Source of the DNA: CAVVZJ01 sp963752755
GTDB taxonomy: Bacteria; Planctomycetota; Planctomycetia; Isosphaerales; Isosphaeraceae
Direction: 5' to 3'
DNA length: 64,000 nucleotides
Assembly: GCA_963752755.1 (NCBI GenBank)
Contig: CAVVZJ010000004.1
Coordinates: 620,001 to 684,000, forward strand
Below, in pieces: positions 28,117-39,213 of this stretch (within the stretch, counting starts at the first letter, position 1; each line of letters begins with the position of its first letter). The notes below the pieces were generated by a model. That model saw only the letters and a list, made by a program, of their open reading frames with translations. It was not told the origin of the DNA and did not search any database. Made by a program: the position numbers and the translations under genes.

Positions 28117-29514
28117 TCACCAGGACACCACGAGGTCCCGGAAGTGTCCGAACTGTCCCGGCGCGGGCTGGAGGCCCAGCAACCCGGATGGGAAGAACCC
28201 GTCGGCCGGCTCGACGACCGGGTAGCCATCGACCCAGACCCGAGCTATCCGGCCGTCGCAAACGATGTGAACCGGGTGATATCCCTCGGCGAGCAGAGGC
28301 GCATCGCCCGGCCGCTCGATCGGCCCCAGCGGTTGACCGGCCACACGGATCATCGGCAGCTCGTCCGGTAAGGCCCAGACATCCACCTTCAGCTCGAAAC
28401 GATCGGCCAGCGGGCACATCACCGTGTAGGGTCGCGGTCGTCCGTCCGCCCCCAGGCGGGTCGGCTCGATGACCAGTCGCGAGAGCCGGAACGTGCCGTG
28501 CAACGACTTGGGCGAGGTCGCCAACAGCCGGATCGGCTCGGCGCTCCGCAAGGAGAGACCGGAGACAAGCACCGTCGCCAGCCCGACAACGACCACCAGC
28601 GACCACCGCCACCAGAGCGGCGGCGACGATTCGACCCCGAACGGGCAACGTACCAGCATCAAGACCCGGAGCATCAAGGGCGTCCTGCGGAACGCCTCGG
28701 TGGAACGATTCCGGTCCGACGCGCCAGCGGTGGTCCGTGCATCCGCCAGTGTGACGAGCGACGCCGCATACGTCCCGAACGGCCCGTACTGCTCCGACGC
28801 CGCGCGGTCGGCCAGGAATTCCTGATCGAGTCGCATCTGAGCCCGGATCCACCAGAGCATCGGCAGGAAGAACCAGCAAGCCCCGGCCAGACTCCCCAGC
28901 AAGGCGAACCCCGCGTCCCGACGCTCGGCATGCACCAGCTCGTGCAAGAGGCCCAGCCGCAGCGCCTCGTCCCGCTCGCGCGGCACCATCCCGCTCGGGA
29001 TCACGATCGTCGGCCGGAGCATGCCGACCAGGACCGGACCCCGGAGCCGATCGCTGACCCGCAAGGCCGGCGACCGTCGCGTGCCGGACCCCAGCAGGTG
29101 ATACCGGCTCCTCAGCTCCTCCGGCGCTTCCCGCGACCCACGGACCAGCCGCCGGGAAGCCCAGAGTCCGAGCCCGACCCAGCCCAGGCCGACCGCCACG
29201 CCCCCGAGATAGAGTCCAATCAGGCTCCGCTCAAATGTCTGCAACCGCCAGTCGCCGCCGAGCCAGCCGGGCATGGTGCCCGACGGCGGAGCAAATCTCC
29301 GGAGGGTCGTCACGACCTCCCAGCGCGGACGAGGCCCGAACGCCGTCAGCGGGATCAAGGCCAGCAGACCGAGCATGGCCAACCGTGCCACCAGGCAGCG
29401 GCGGGCCGGCTGCTGGCAAGCGACCATCAGCAAAGCACAAAGGCTCGACAGCAACGCCGCCGCGACGCTCGCGTCGCGCAGGATGCCGCCGAGCCCGTCC
29501 AGCCAGGCCGTCAT
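28117..29514 (-). CDS. M56 family (BlaR1/MecR1-like) membrane metallopeptidase
   Basis: A 465-residue membrane protein paired with the BlaI-type repressor upstream (29522-29944). The N-terminal half has about four helices and the zinc peptidase motif HELVHAERRD (HExxH) followed by QEFLADRAA, the third ligand. Unlike BlaR1 it has no penicillin-binding sensor. After a helix near residue 320 there is an extracytoplasmic beta-rich domain (about 330-465) ending with GLLGLQPAPGQFGHFRDLVV, which resembles a concanavalin-like (LamG/DUF1080) fold. By analogy, ligand sensing would trigger proteolysis and derepression. ATG 29514 is chosen; GAGGGG lies just upstream. Confidence 0.85.
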   Translation of the reverse strand: MTAWLDGLGGILRDASVAAALLSSLCALLMVACQQPARRCLVARLAMLGLLALIPLTAFGPRPRWEVVTTLRRFAPPSGTMPGWLGGDWRLQTFERSLIGLYLGGVAVGLGWVGLGLWASRRLVRGSREAPEELRSRYHLLGSGTRRSPALRVSDRLRGPVLVGMLRPTIVIPSGMVPRERDEALRLGLLHELVHAERRDAGFALLGSLAGACWFFLPMLWWIRAQMRLDQEFLADRAASEQYGPFGTYAASLVTLADARTTAGASDRNRSTEAFRRTPLMLRVLMLVRCPFGVESSPPLWWRWSLVVVVGLATVLVSGLSLRSAEPIRLLATSPKSLHGTFRLSRLVIEPTRLGADGRPRPYTVMCPLADRFELKVDVWALPDELPMIRVAGQPLGPIERPGDAPLLAEGYHPVHIVCDGRIARVWVDGYPVVEPADGFFPSGLLGLQPAPGQFGHFRDLVVSW

Positions 29515-29521
29515 GGTCCCC

Positions 29522-29944
29522 TCAGTTCTCGTCGGCGCCGGCCGGCTCGGCGCGTTGCGACGACTGCCGCTGGGCCTCGTCAATCATGGCCCGGAGCCGG
29601 TCAAACTCCTCCGGGCTGGGCGTCTTCGAGTCGAGCAGGGCGACCATCATCCGGTCGAGCGCGCCGTCGAAGACCCGATCGACGAACCGCTGCGTCAGCT
29701 CGCGGATCGTGCGGTCCGGCCCTTTCTTCGGGATGTAGATGAACGTCCGCCCCTCGACGACGTGGCGAACCAGGCCCTTCTTCTCCTCCATGATGTTCAG
29801 CAGCGTTTGCACGGTGCTGTACGCCACCGGGCCCGAGCACTGGATCAGGTCCTCCTGGACCTCCCGCACGCTTCCCTTGCCACGCGCCCAGAGGATCTTC
29901 AAGATCTCCAGCTCGCGGTCGGTGACCATCTGGACCTTGCGCAT
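29522..29944 (-). CDS. BlaI/MecI family transcriptional repressor
   Basis: A 140-residue winged-helix repressor. The N-terminal domain VTDRELEILKILWARGKGSV, then VAYSTVQTLLNIMEEKKGLV and a wing (GRTFIYIPK) match BlaI/MecI/CopY. The C-terminal helices (LTQRFVDRVFDGALDRMMVAL) are the dimerisation and cleavage region. The gene is immediately upstream of the M56 peptidase (7 bases), the usual sensor-repressor operon, and probably autoregulated. I could not identify the operator dyad in the short upstream region. A small intergenic stretch separates it from the uracil-DNA glycosylase gene. Confidence 0.9.
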   Translation of the reverse strand: MRKVQMVTDRELEILKILWARGKGSVREVQEDLIQCSGPVAYSTVQTLLNIMEEKKGLVRHVVEGRTFIYIPKKGPDRTIRELTQRFVDRVFDGALDRMMVALLDSKTPSPEEFDRLRAMIDEAQRQSSQRAEPAGADEN

Positions 29945-30081
29945 TGGCTCAGCCCCCAAGAAGATGATTGCGCTGATCGAAAGTAACGTACCTCGCGCGA
30001 CTGCGTCCCGCAACCCCGAAGGTACTCGGATTTCTGAGAAAGAGCCTTATCAACGCGTTGCGTGGATGACCCTGCCTCCGC

Positions 30082-30762
30082 TCATGACCCGGCCACAGTC
30101 CCCAGCCGCGCCGCCAGGAGGTCGGGGAACCTCGCGTACCAGCGCTGGTTCAACGGCGACGGATGCGGCAACGGTCCGACCTCAATTCTCTTTTGGATCT
30201 CTCCTTGGTCTGTCTCCGACACGATCGTACAGGGCAAGTCCTTCTCGTACCGATCCTCCCGCTTCCAGAACGTCTCCACCGCGCCCGGCTCCGCATAGGG
30301 GGCAAACCACTGGAACGCCTCCGTCCCGAGTGTGAGGACACGATCCCCCTTCCAGTGTACCGCCAGCAACTCCGCCAGGAACGGACGGAACCGCTCCTTG
30401 ACCGTGCCCGCATACGCCTTGTTGCCCGGCGGTTTGTACGGCACCGTGTTGGTCAACAACGCATACGCCAACGCCTCCTCCAGCCAGCGATCCCCCGCCT
30501 CCGGCTCACCTTTCCCAAACGCCCGGATCAGACCCTGCCTCACCAGCCTCCCGCCGGCGCCGATGAGGGGCTGTCCCTGAGCAACCTCGTCCTTGCCCAG
30601 GTCGCGGGCGAAGATGCAGACTGGAGCTTCCAGCGACCCGGCGAAGAGGATCGGCCGCTTCGGGTCCTTCTTCGCCTTCTCGTACACGGGCACGTCGATC
30701 GGGAAGTCGGCCCGGTGCGCTTCGCGGTGGACGGCCTCGATCAGGTCCTCGACGCTTCTCAT
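30082..30762 (-). CDS. Uracil-DNA glycosylase superfamily protein
   Basis: A 226-residue base-excision repair enzyme or relative. ATG 30762 has GGGAGGT upstream. The motifs fit the superfamily: ILFAGSLEAPVCIFARDLGKDE with the water-activating region, GQPLIGAGGRLVRQGL, LTNTVPYKPPGNKAY (motif with conserved Asn) and LPHPSPLNQRWY near the C-terminus (HPSP, the leucine-loop motif). The four cysteines of family 4 iron-sulphur enzymes are not apparent, so family 5/6-like or an uncharacterised subfamily is more likely. It is divergent from cimA. Confidence 0.82.
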   Translation of the reverse strand: MRSVEDLIEAVHREAHRADFPIDVPVYEKAKKDPKRPILFAGSLEAPVCIFARDLGKDEVAQGQPLIGAGGRLVRQGLIRAFGKGEPEAGDRWLEEALAYALLTNTVPYKPPGNKAYAGTVKERFRPFLAELLAVHWKGDRVLTLGTEAFQWFAPYAEPGAVETFWKREDRYEKDLPCTIVSETDQGEIQKRIEVGPLPHPSPLNQRWYARFPDLLAARLGTVAGS

Positions 30763-30926
30763 GCCTACCTCCCTTGCCCTCCGACCCGGTCGAACCGGCC
30801 GGCTTCCCGGGATGTCCGACTGACATCCGGCCGGCCCCTTCTGCTAGAATATCCTAATCTTGCACACGACGCGGGCCAGACGCCGTCCGCCAGATCCGAC
30901 TCGAACCCCGGACAGCGACACTCGAC

Positions 30927-32525
<1,599 letters not shown>

Positions 32526-32550
32526 GCGGAGCCGCGAGGAGGCGACCGGG

Positions 32551-32955
32551 ATGACCTCCGAGATGAACCCTTACCAGGCCCCCGCGAGTCCGGCCCACGA
32601 ACCCCCCGCCGCCTCCTCTGGCCCGACCCGTCGGATCAGGATTCGCCTGATCCCCGTGGTTGCCTGCGCCGCCCTGGGGAGCCTGATCGTCCTGGCGGCC
32701 GTCCTCCAGGCCGGGGTCATGGTCTGGTTGTTTCATCGGGAGGAATCGGCGCCGGATTACGCCTCAGGACCGACGGCGGAGCGATTCGCCCCGACGCCGC
32801 TCAATCTCGCGTCCGATCTCGTCATGTTCCTCGTCGGGATGGGCTGGCTCCTGGCCGCCCAGGACTGGCTCCATGGCCGCTGGCGTCGGGCGGCCCTGGC
32901 CACCTTCGGGCTCTACGCTCTGGGCGCGGCTTTCTTCTTCTGGAGCGGTCATTGA
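32551..32955 (+). CDS. Small membrane protein with NPYQAP motif
   Basis: A 134-residue protein starting at ATG 32551 with AGGAGG upstream. The N-terminus MTSEMNPYQAPASPA is a signature I associate with many small planctomycete membrane proteins. There are three hydrophobic helices (about residues 33-56, 85-102 and 113-130). The function is unknown. It overlaps the converging kinase gene by seven bases. Confidence 0.7.
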   Translation: MTSEMNPYQAPASPAHEPPAASSGPTRRIRIRLIPVVACAALGSLIVLAAVLQAGVMVWLFHREESAPDYASGPTAERFAPTPLNLASDLVMFLVGMGWLLAAQDWLHGRWRRAALATFGLYALGAAFFFWSGH

Positions 32956-34076
32956 CCGGCTTGCGGGTGGTTCTCGGAGAGCCAATCCGTCCTCAGGACC
33001 CACCGCCGGACGACCCGCGCGATTCGCCCGATCGGCCGCGCGTGGATGCGACGGCCCTGAAGCCATCGGTTCAGGTCGTCGCCGACCTCCGCCGCCGTTG
33101 CGAAGCGCCGCCCCGGTTCCTTCTCCAGGCACTTCGCCACGATCGTCTCCAGCGCCACCGGCAGCAACGGGTTGAGCCTTCGGAGCGGGACCGCCCGATG
33201 CCCGGCCACCAGCCGGAGCGTTTCTGGAATCGTCGCGGCCTGGAATGGCGGACGGCTCGTCAACAGGCAATAGAGCAGGGAACCGAGCGCGTAGATATCG
33301 GCCGACGGGCCGACATCCGTCCTCCCGAGCGCCTGCTCGGGGGCCATGTAGCAAGGCGTCCCGACCGCCATCCCGGGCGTCGAGAGCCCGCCCTCACCCT
33401 CGACCCGTTTCGCCAGGCCGAAGTCGGTGATTCGCGGCCAACCCTGGGCATCGATCAGGACGTTGGCCGGTTTCAGATCCCGGTGGACGACCCCGCGTCG
33501 GTGGGCATGCTCGACCGCGTCGGCGACCCGGGCGACCAGCTCCGCGGCCCGTCGGGGGGGCAGGGGGTTCTCGGCCACCTGACGAGCCAGATTCGTCCCC
33601 TCGACGAACGCCATCGCATAGAACGCCACTCCGTCCCGCTCGCCGATCTCTAGGATCGGGACGATCCCCGGATGATCGAGGTCGGCCGCCGCCTCCGCCT
33701 CGAAGAGAAACCGCTTCACCGTCGCCAGCGAGGCCCGCCGCCCGCCCCGGATCATCTTGAGAGCCACGACCCCGGCCGATCGGACGTCTCGCGCCTTGTA
33801 GATGACCCCCATCGCCCCCCTGGCCAGCTCCGCGATCAACTCATAATCGCCGAACCTCGGCCTGGCACCGACGCCGTCGATCGACCGCTCCACGACCCCG
33901 GGCGGCGAACTCGCTCCGGTCGCAGCAGTCGGGGTCACTGGCAAGGCGCTGGGTTGGCGGGGGGGATCGGGCGGCACGGCTCTCGCGGATGTCGTCCGCG
34001 CCTCCGAGGCAGTCGTGGTCCTCGCGGCCGCGTCGGTTCCCGTCCAATCGGGCCGGGGGATCGCCTTGCGTTCCAT
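32949..34076 (-). CDS. Serine/threonine protein kinase, cytoplasmic
   Basis: A 375-residue Hanks-type kinase. ATG 34076 follows GGAGGAGAGG. Residues about 1-75 are Pro/Thr/Ala-rich and disordered. The kinase domain (about 76-345) has ELARGAMGVIYKA, where the first glycine of the P-loop is replaced (LARGAMG against the usual LGRGGMG), VALKMI with the ATP lysine, HRDLKPANVLID, DFGLAKRV and YMAPEQA. No transmembrane helix follows; the protein ends with a basic tail. It lacks the sensor domain typical of PASTA kinases. Confidence 0.92.
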   Translation of the reverse strand: MERKAIPRPDWTGTDAAARTTTASEARTTSARAVPPDPPRQPSALPVTPTAATGASSPPGVVERSIDGVGARPRFGDYELIAELARGAMGVIYKARDVRSAGVVALKMIRGGRRASLATVKRFLFEAEAAADLDHPGIVPILEIGERDGVAFYAMAFVEGTNLARQVAENPLPPRRAAELVARVADAVEHAHRRGVVHRDLKPANVLIDAQGWPRITDFGLAKRVEGEGGLSTPGMAVGTPCYMAPEQALGRTDVGPSADIYALGSLLYCLLTSRPPFQAATIPETLRLVAGHRAVPLRRLNPLLPVALETIVAKCLEKEPGRRFATAAEVGDDLNRWLQGRRIHARPIGRIARVVRRWVLRTDWLSENHPQAGQ

Positions 34077-34393
34077 CGGAGCCTCTCCTCCGTCCTTTAG
34101 CGGGCTGCCCTCATTGAATCGTCGCCGGAGGCCCGAGTCCAGGCCCATTCCGGACACCCGGCCGGTTCGATCCCGAACGCTGGCGAGGTCGTCTCCGTCC
34201 AATCTCCGGCCCGGAACCGCCGGGAGAGGCGGGAATGAGCGTCCAACCGCACGATCTCGGAATGGGTGAGGGTCCTGCGGTGCGATCGGTCCGGATTGAT
34301 CCCGCCCCGCGACGGCCGTAGAGTGATGATGTTCGGCTCCCTTCCGTCCCGTTCCCCAGCCGGCAAAAAACCCTGATCGGAACCCCGCACCCC
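34077..34393. other. Divergent promoter region
   Basis: 317 bases between the divergent kinase and TPR genes. I see no gene, RNA or palindrome here; it must contain the promoters for both. Confidence 0.5.
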
Positions 34394-35716
34394 TTGAATC
34401 GCGTCCGCCCGCTTGACCCCTCGGCATCCGAACCGCAATCGCCCCCCAGCGCGGCCGTCCGGTCGCCCCGAAAGCGGCGCTGGCAGCGTGCGGCCCTGCT
34501 GGCGGTCGTCCTCCTGATTGCTGTCGGGGTCGGAGTTTACCTCATTATCCTGGTGCGTCGCGATCCGGACCGGCTCTGGAATGAGGCCCGTCTGGCGGCT
34601 TCCCGTCAGGACTGGAAGACCGCCGCCAGCGCCCTCGACCGACTCGCCCGACTCCAGCCCCTGACCGCTCCCCAGGGTCTGCTCCGGGCCGAGTCTCACC
34701 AGTGGCTTGGACAGACCGACGTCGCGCTCGAAGCCCTCGAAGCCGTGCCCACGGAGGATCCCCTCGCCGGCCGCTCCCGCTTGCTCGCCGGCCAACTCCT
34801 GCTGCGACAGAACCGACTCGCCGACGCCGAGGTCCGGCTTCGCCAGGCCCTGGAGCTGGACCCTTCCTTGATCCAGGCCCGTCGCGAGCTGATCTTCATC
34901 TACGGCATGCAGCTCCGCCGCCCTCAGCTCGACGCCCAGTTCCGCGCCCTCTCCGAGCGGATGACACTCGACCAGGACGAGATTTTCCTCTGGTGCCTCA
35001 GCCGATCCGTGCACTGGGACCCCGCCGAGATCGTCAAGGACCTCCAGCGCTTCCTCAAGGCCGATCCGTCCGACCGCTGGTCTCGCCTCGCATTGGCGGA
35101 TAACCTCTTCCGCCTCAATCGACTCCAGGAAGCCCTCCAGACTCTCGAACCCCTGGCCACCGATGATCCCGAGGCCCTGGCCCGCCGCGCCGAGATCGCC
35201 CTGGCCCGGGAGGGTCCGGACGCCGCTTCCACCTGGCTCGCCCAGGGGCCTCCCGACCACCCCACCCTGGCCAAGCTCCGAGGTCGGCTCGCCCTCCTCC
35301 ATCGCGACGGTCCCGAGGCCGTCCGCCAGTTCCGGATGGCCCGCGCCGCGCTTCCCCAGGATCGCGAAGCCCTCTCCGGCCTCGCCACCGCCCTCCGCCT
35401 GACCGGTCAGACCGAGGAGGCCGGGCGCGTTCAGTCCGCCGCCGAGGCCCTCGACAGGGCCGCCGCCCTCCTCCAGCAGATTGCCTCGACTGAGGGACGC
35501 CGGAATCCTGGCCTCTGGTCCGAGATCGGACTCGCCTACGAAGCCGCCGGCCTCGACGCCCAGGCCCGCGCCTGGCTCCGCCTCGCCCTCTCCCAGAACC
35601 CCGACGACCGCGCCCTCCGCCAGGCCCTCCTCCGCCTCAGGACCAGACCCGCAACCGACCCGACCGGGTCCCCAATTCCGAAAAAAGGTGATAAGCTCCA
35701 GGTCGAAACGCGATAA
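34394..35716 (+). CDS. Membrane-anchored TPR protein (paralog 2)
   Basis: A 440-residue protein related to the TPR protein at 14197-15420. A basic Pro/Ser-rich N-terminus (about 30 residues) precedes one membrane helix (AALLAVVLLIAVGVGVYLII), then about nine TPR-like helical pairs, and a closing Lys-rich tail. Like its paralog it has RGPADHP-type and ALRLTG-type motifs. The start is uncertain: TTG 34394 is used because no ATG lies nearby and the frame opens just upstream; the Shine-Dalgarno is weak. It stands alone between the kinase and valS. Confidence 0.75.
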   Translation: MNRVRPLDPSASEPQSPPSAAVRSPRKRRWQRAALLAVVLLIAVGVGVYLIILVRRDPDRLWNEARLAASRQDWKTAASALDRLARLQPLTAPQGLLRAESHQWLGQTDVALEALEAVPTEDPLAGRSRLLAGQLLLRQNRLADAEVRLRQALELDPSLIQARRELIFIYGMQLRRPQLDAQFRALSERMTLDQDEIFLWCLSRSVHWDPAEIVKDLQRFLKADPSDRWSRLALADNLFRLNRLQEALQTLEPLATDDPEALARRAEIALAREGPDAASTWLAQGPPDHPTLAKLRGRLALLHRDGPEAVRQFRMARAALPQDREALSGLATALRLTGQTEEAGRVQSAAEALDRAAALLQQIASTEGRRNPGLWSEIGLAYEAAGLDAQARAWLRLALSQNPDDRALRQALLRLRTRPATDPTGSPIPKKGDKLQVETR

Positions 35717-36163
35717 TATCGATGTCCCCGCGTGCGTCTCGGCCTTCCGCCCCCAGAATCGCGTCTCTCTTGGTGAATGCTCGGTGAGCGCCATCTTCTT
35801 GCGACGTGATGACTTGGTGCTTGCAGTGCATCCTGTGATCGGCCGGCGATCTCCAGGGGCATGCTCCCGGCCATCCCGGTCGTGCTTCCGACCCCCGGGC
35901 CGGGAACGCCCCCTTGCCTCGGCTCTGCCGCCAGGCTCCACGCAATTTTTCGCCACGCGACCGATTACCCACCCGACCCTCGTTGTGTCTGGACCCTCAA
36001 ACGCCGTCGCGACCAACCCCGGTTTCCAATACGAAGCCAACCCCAACTTTGTCCGCTAATCCTTGACAGCAAAACGTTTCCGGGCCTCCGACCCCGCTCG
36101 ACCCGCGCACGCGCGAACCTGACATTTTCGGTGGGTTTCGCGGATAGCAAGGTACGACCACGC
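35717..36163. other. Region upstream of valS, no gene seen
   Basis: 447 bases between the TPR gene and valS. Several frames are open but none looks coded or has a credible start. No T-box or riboswitch motif is recognisable. Confidence 0.5.
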
Positions 36164-39052
36164 ATGAGCCAGACCGTCGAACTCCCCAGGCAGTACGACC
36201 CCCGCGACGCCCAGGACCGCTGGTATGCCTTCTGGCTGGAGAAGGGCTACTTCCACGCCCCCGACGCGCCGAAGCGCCCTTACTGCATCGTCATCCCCCC
36301 GCCCAACGTCACCGGCGCCCTCCACCTCGGCCACGCGCTGAACAACACCCTCCAGGACATCCTGATCCGCTGGCGTCGCATGCAAGGCTATGACGCCCTC
36401 TGGATGCCCGGCACCGACCACGCCGGCATCGCCACCCAGGCCGTTGTTGAACGGCGCCTGCTCGCCGAGGAGAAGAAGACCCGCCACGATCTCGGCCGCG
36501 AGGCGTTGGTCGAACGCATCTGGGCCTGGAAGGACGACTACGAGGCGCGCATCCTCAACCAGCTCCGGCAGATGGGTTGCTCCTGCGACTGGGACCGCAC
36601 CCGCTTCACCCTCGACGACGTCTGCTCCCGCGCCGTCCGCCGCACCTTCTTCAACCTCTTCCGGGCCGACAAGATCTTCCGCGGCCAGCGCCTGGTCAAC
36701 TGGGATACCCAGCTCCTGACCGCGGTGGCCGATGACGAGATCTACACCGAGGACGTCCCCGGCCACATCTGGACGATCCGATACCCGGTTGTCGGCGAGC
36801 CCGACCAGGCCCTCCACGTCGCCACGACCCGTCCCGAGACGATGCTCGGCGACACGGCCGTCGCCGTCCACCCCGACGACCCCCGTTACCAGCACCTGAT
36901 CGGCCGCATGGTGGACCTGCCCCTGACCGGCCGCCAGATCCCGATCATCGCCGACCCGATCCTGGTCGATCCGGCGTTCGGCACCGGCTGCGTGAAGGTC
37001 ACGCCCGCGCACGACCCGAACGACTACGCCTGCGGCCAGCGCAACGGCCTGCCCTCGATCAACCTCCTCAACCCCGACGGCACCTTCAACGACAACGCCG
37101 GCCCCCCTTACGCCGGCCTCGATCGGCTCGTCGTCCGCAAGAGGGTGGTCCAGGACCTCGAAACGGCCGGCCTCCTGGAGCGGATCGACTCCCACCTCGT
37201 CCCGCTGAAGCATTCCGACCGCAGCAAGACCCCGATCGAGCCGTATCTCTCCGACCAGTGGTTCGTCCGCATGGGCGACGACCCCGACGGCTCCCCCGGC
37301 TTCGCCCAGCAGGCGATGGACGCCGTCACCTCCGGCCGCGTCCGCATCAATCCCGACCGCTACGCCAAGAGCTACCTCGACTGGCTCTCCGAGAAGCGCG
37401 ACTGGTGCATCAGCCGTCAGCTCTGGTGGGGCCACCGCATCCCCATCTGGCATTGCGACTCCTGCTCCGAGGCCGACCTGCAACGTGCCTTCGGCGACCG
37501 CGACGGCGTCGCCTTCCGCCAGTCCGAATCCGGCGGCTGGCTCGTCTGCTCCGAGTCCGACCTTGCCTCCGACGCCCTCGGCCCCGACCACACGCTGACC
37601 CAGGACCCCGACGTCCTCGATACCTGGTTCAGCTCCGCGCTCTGGCCCCACTCCACCCTCGGCTGGCCCGACTCGACGCCCGAACTGGCCGGTTACTATC
37701 CCACGAGCGTCCTCTCGACCGCTCGCGACATCATCACGCTCTGGGTCGCCCGCATGGTCATCTTCGGCCAGTTCAACATGGGCGACGTCCCCTTCCGCGA
37801 CGTTTTCATCCACCCGGTCATCCAGGACGGCCACGGCAAGCGGATGTCCAAGACCGCCGGCAACGGCATCGACCCCGTGGACATCATCGAATCCTTCGGC
37901 GCCGACGCCCTCCGCTACACCCTCGCCAGCACCGCCACCGAGACCCAGGACCTCCGCATGCCCGTCGAGCCCGTCAAGGATGACCAGGGCCGCATCGCGA
38001 TCCGCAAAGGGCCCGGCCAGCCGATCACCTTCGTCGCGCCCCAGGACGCGAAGGAGGTGCCCAAGGACCAGCGCGTCAACACCTCCGAGCGCTTCGAGCA
38101 AGGCCGCACCTTCCCCAACAAGCTCTGGAACGCCGCCCGCTTCGCCCTGCTCAACCTCGAAGGCTACGAGCCCGCCCCGCTCGACCCAGCCTCCTTGCCC
38201 GTCGAGGATCGCTGGATCTTGAGCCGCCTCCAGCAGACCGCCGCCGAGGCGACCGCCGACCTCGAAGCCTTCCGCTTCGCCGACCTCGCCCGACGCCTCC
38301 GCGACTTCACCTGGAACGAGTTCTGCGACTGGTACGTCGAGTTCCTCAAGAACCGCCTCCGCGACCCGGAGTCCCGCCCCGACGCCCAGCGCGTCCTCGC
38401 CACCGCCCTCGACGGCATCGGCCGCCTCCTCCACCCGATCCTGCCGTTCGTCACCGAGTCGATCTGGCAGGCCCTCGCCCAGGTCGCCCCCGTCCGCGGC
38501 CTCCCCGACCCGGAGGCCGCCGCCGAGAGCGTCTGCATCGCCCCCTGGCCGTCCTATCCCGACTCCTGGCGCGACCCCTCCGCCGAGTCCGACGTCGCCC
38601 AGTGGCGCGAGAAGATCGAGGCCCTCCGCAACCTCCGCGCCGAGCGTAACGTCCCCCGCGGCGCCAGGATTCACCCCATCCTGATCGCCTCCGGTCCCGT
38701 CGCCGAAGCCCTCCGCCGCGGCGAGCCCTTCATCCGTTTGCTCGTTCCGGCCGAGTCCGTCACCATCACCGAATCGGCCGACCGGCCCGCCGAGAGCGCC
38801 GTCTCCGTCCTCTCCGACGCCGAGGTCATCCTCCCCCTGGAGGGCCTGATCGACAAGGACGCCGAGCGCGCCCGCCTCCAGAAGCAACTCGGCGACCTCG
38901 ACAAGCAGATCGGCCCCCTCCGCGCCAAGCTCGCCAACGAGTCCTTCGTCTCCCGCGCCCCGGCCGAGGTGGTCGAGCAGCAGCGTTCCCGACTCGCCGA
39001 GGTGGAGTCCCAGCGCTTGGCGGTCGCCTCTCTGCTGGAGTCCCTCTCATGA
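36164..39052 (+). CDS. valS: Valyl-tRNA synthetase
   Basis: A 962-residue class I synthetase that charges tRNA-Val. ATG 36164 starts SQTVELPRQYDPRDAQDRWY, the family's usual N-terminus. The HIGH motif lies in PPNVTGALHLGHALN (about residue 50), the KMSKS motif in HGKRMSKTAGNG (about residue 560). The editing domain is in between (ATTRPETMLGDTAVAVHPDD). The C-terminal coiled coil of ValS (about residues 890-960, with QKQLGDLDKQIGPLRAKLAN) is present. The length is normal. It is followed by the DUF151 gene. Confidence 0.97.
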   Translation: MSQTVELPRQYDPRDAQDRWYAFWLEKGYFHAPDAPKRPYCIVIPPPNVTGALHLGHALNNTLQDILIRWRRMQGYDALWMPGTDHAGIATQAVVERRLLAEEKKTRHDLGREALVERIWAWKDDYEARILNQLRQMGCSCDWDRTRFTLDDVCSRAVRRTFFNLFRADKIFRGQRLVNWDTQLLTAVADDEIYTEDVPGHIWTIRYPVVGEPDQALHVATTRPETMLGDTAVAVHPDDPRYQHLIGRMVDLPLTGRQIPIIADPILVDPAFGTGCVKVTPAHDPNDYACGQRNGLPSINLLNPDGTFNDNAGPPYAGLDRLVVRKRVVQDLETAGLLERIDSHLVPLKHSDRSKTPIEPYLSDQWFVRMGDDPDGSPGFAQQAMDAVTSGRVRINPDRYAKSYLDWLSEKRDWCISRQLWWGHRIPIWHCDSCSEADLQRAFGDRDGVAFRQSESGGWLVCSESDLASDALGPDHTLTQDPDVLDTWFSSALWPHSTLGWPDSTPELAGYYPTSVLSTARDIITLWVARMVIFGQFNMGDVPFRDVFIHPVIQDGHGKRMSKTAGNGIDPVDIIESFGADALRYTLASTATETQDLRMPVEPVKDDQGRIAIRKGPGQPITFVAPQDAKEVPKDQRVNTSERFEQGRTFPNKLWNAARFALLNLEGYEPAPLDPASLPVEDRWILSRLQQTAAEATADLEAFRFADLARRLRDFTWNEFCDWYVEFLKNRLRDPESRPDAQRVLATALDGIGRLLHPILPFVTESIWQALAQVAPVRGLPDPEAAAESVCIAPWPSYPDSWRDPSAESDVAQWREKIEALRNLRAERNVPRGARIHPILIASGPVAEALRRGEPFIRLLVPAESVTITESADRPAESAVSVLSDAEVILPLEGLIDKDAERARLQKQLGDLDKQIGPLRAKLANESFVSRAPAEVVEQQRSRLAEVESQRLAVASLLESLS

Positions 39053-39213
39053 CTCCCTCCCTCCCCGCGTCTCCGCCCACGTTGACGCCCCCCGCCGTGG
39101 CCCCTATCATCAAGAGACATGCATCGCCGAAGCCGGCCCGCCCCCTCCTCCGGCCCAAGCCTGGGAGTGGCCGCCGGCCCGACCCGACGAGCCAGCACAG
39201 AAGGGCGACCGCC

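Noticed and set aside
30082..30298. Second gene on the plus strand over the uracil-DNA glycosylase 3' end
   Set aside because: Short frame antisense to a conserved gene, with no ribosome-binding site.
34097..36046. A 649-codon minus-strand frame over the TPR gene
   Set aside because: Antisense shadow; no start, no domain, and the TPR gene on the plus strand has a recognisable paralog.
36056..38887. A 943-codon open frame antisense to valS
   Set aside because: It mirrors the codon use of valS on the other strand, is Gly/Val/Glu-rich without any domain, and valS is certain.
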